Shown here: positions 6,565 through 7,287 of the stretch, piece by piece
Layout: each line of letters begins with the position of its first letter
How positions within the stretch are numbered: the stretch's first letter is position 1
Assembly: GCA_012510295.1 (NCBI GenBank)
Contig: JAAZID010000240.1
Location: forward strand, 1 to 7,287
Source: Methanomicrobiales archaeon
GTDB taxonomy: Archaea > Halobacteriota > Methanomicrobia > Methanomicrobiales > Methanoculleaceae
Direction of reading: 5' to 3'
DNA: 7,287 nt
Notes under the pieces: generated by a model
The model's database searches: none
Seen by the model: the letters and a program-made list of their open reading frames with translations, nothing else
What the model was told of the DNA's origin: nothing
Made by a program: the position numbers and the translations under genes

Positions 6565-6578
6565 GTTACCCGGGTGTG

Positions 6579-7287
6579 TCAGTCCCTTGTAGGGGTCAGC
6601 GGCACGACGACCTGGAATCCGTTGTACCGCTCGACCGTCACCGGGACGCCGTAGACTGTCTCGATCGTCTCCGCCGTCACGACATCGGGGCCGCCGGCAG
6701 CACATATGGTGCCGCCCTTTAAGAAGATGAACCGGTCGGCGTAGCGGAGCGCCATGTTCAGGTCGTGCATCGTCATCACCGCAGCGACGTCGTGGTCGGT
6801 CACCACACCCCTCACGATCTCGAGGATATCGAGCTGGTTCCGGAGATCGAGGCTGCTCGTCGGTTCATCGAGGAGGAGGATACGCGGTTCCTGGACAAGC
6901 GCCCGGGCGATGCTCACCTTCTGGAGCTCTCCACCGCTCATCTCATCGATGTAGCGGAGTGCGAGGTCTTCGAGGCGGAGCATCCGTATAGCCGCTTCGA
7001 CGATCCGGAGGTCGTTATCCGATACATCCCACCGGATATGTGGCCGGCGGCCGAGGAGGATCGCATCGAATGCGGTTATCCGGCCGGCCTCGGACCGCTG
7101 TGGCACATACCCCATCCTCCGCGCGATCTCCATCCGGTCCGCGGTGAGGAGATCCAGATCCTCGACCATGATCGAGCCCGCCTTCGGCCGCAGGATGGCA
7201 TTCATACACTTTAAGAGCGTCGTCTTCCCGACGCCGTTCGGCCCGAGGATCGCGAGGATCTGTTTTGGGCGGAGATCGAACGTGACA
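6579..7287 (-). CDS. ABC transporter ATP-binding protein, iron-siderophore/cobalamin type, 5'-truncated by window edge
   Basis: Energises import across the membrane by ATP hydrolysis, together with a permease and binding protein that are not in the window. The frame runs off the right edge, so the ATG at 7205 is internal: Walker A lies upstream of it. Numbering visible residues from nt 7286: Walker A GPNGVGKTT at 15-23, Q-loop Q63 (YVPQ), signature MSGGELQ at 116-122, Walker B ILLLDEP at 136-142, D-loop SLD at 145-147 and H-loop H174 (MTMHDLN). All are intact, so it should be active. LLGRRPH at 77-83 and the tail ending VYGVPVTVERYNG at 211-223 fit the FecE/BtuD/FhuC group, which serves Fe(III)-siderophores, haem or vitamin B12; the substrate cannot be settled here. 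Probably fewer than 40 N-terminal residues are missing. Permease and binding-protein genes are expected upstream, beyond 7287. Confidence 0.93.
   Translation of the reverse strand, partial: VTFDLRPKQILAILGPNGVGKTTLLKCMNAILRPKAGSIMVEDLDLLTADRMEIARRMGYVPQRSEAGRITAFDAILLGRRPHIRWDVSDNDLRIVEAAIRMLRLEDLALRYIDEMSGGELQKVSIARALVQEPRILLLDEPTSSLDLRNQLDILEIVRGVVTDHDVAAVMTMHDLNMALRYADRFIFLKGGTICAAGGPDVVTAETIETVYGVPVTVERYNGFQVVVPLTPTRD

Noticed and set aside
7203..7205. ATG at 7205 as the start of the ABC ATPase
   Set aside because: An in-frame Walker A motif (GPNGVGKTT) is encoded upstream of it, so the ATG is internal.

Overview
The window looks like chromosomal DNA from a GC-rich methanogenic archaeon, most probably of the Methanomicrobiales (Methanoculleus-like). 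This placement is inferred from gene content and style: HDINN-type archaeal sensor histidine kinases, a family-4 (Fe-S) uracil-DNA glycosylase, a class II lysyl-tRNA synthetase next to a YwbE-family protein, TATA/BRE-like promoter elements, and few good Shine-Dalgarno sites. No marker gene fixes the genus. I see no mobile element, CRISPR array, rRNA or tRNA. Gene density is very high, and eight protein genes account for nearly everything.

Layout. (1) 2-3195, plus strand: two paralogous membrane histidine kinases joined by an ATGA start/stop overlap; the first is cut by the left window edge. No response regulator is visible. (2) 3185-4910, minus strand: lysS (class II LysRS) followed by a small ywbE-family gene that overlaps its end; ywbE also overlaps, tail to tail, the end of the second kinase by 11 nt. 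(3) 4911-5168: a 258-nt divergent control region, the only sizeable non-coding stretch. It holds a TATA-like box for each direction, two predicted hairpins in the lysS leader, and two back-to-back inverted repeats between the promoters. (4) 5169-6194, plus strand: a family-4 uracil-DNA glycosylase and, 6 nt later, an Ap4A-hydrolase-type Nudix enzyme, probably one operon for DNA repair and nucleotide clean-up. (5) 6203-7287, minus strand: a DUF1622 membrane protein preceded by an ABC transporter ATPase of the iron-siderophore/cobalamin type, which is cut by the right window edge just upstream of its Walker A motif.

Most is well-understood housekeeping and signalling. The points that stand out are: the glycosylase has His where the third [4Fe-4S] cysteine normally sits, with spacing otherwise canonical; the two tandem kinases differ at the residue that normally controls phosphatase activity; and the lysS leader is rich in inverted repeats. 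I found no strong evidence for a wholly new multi-gene system.
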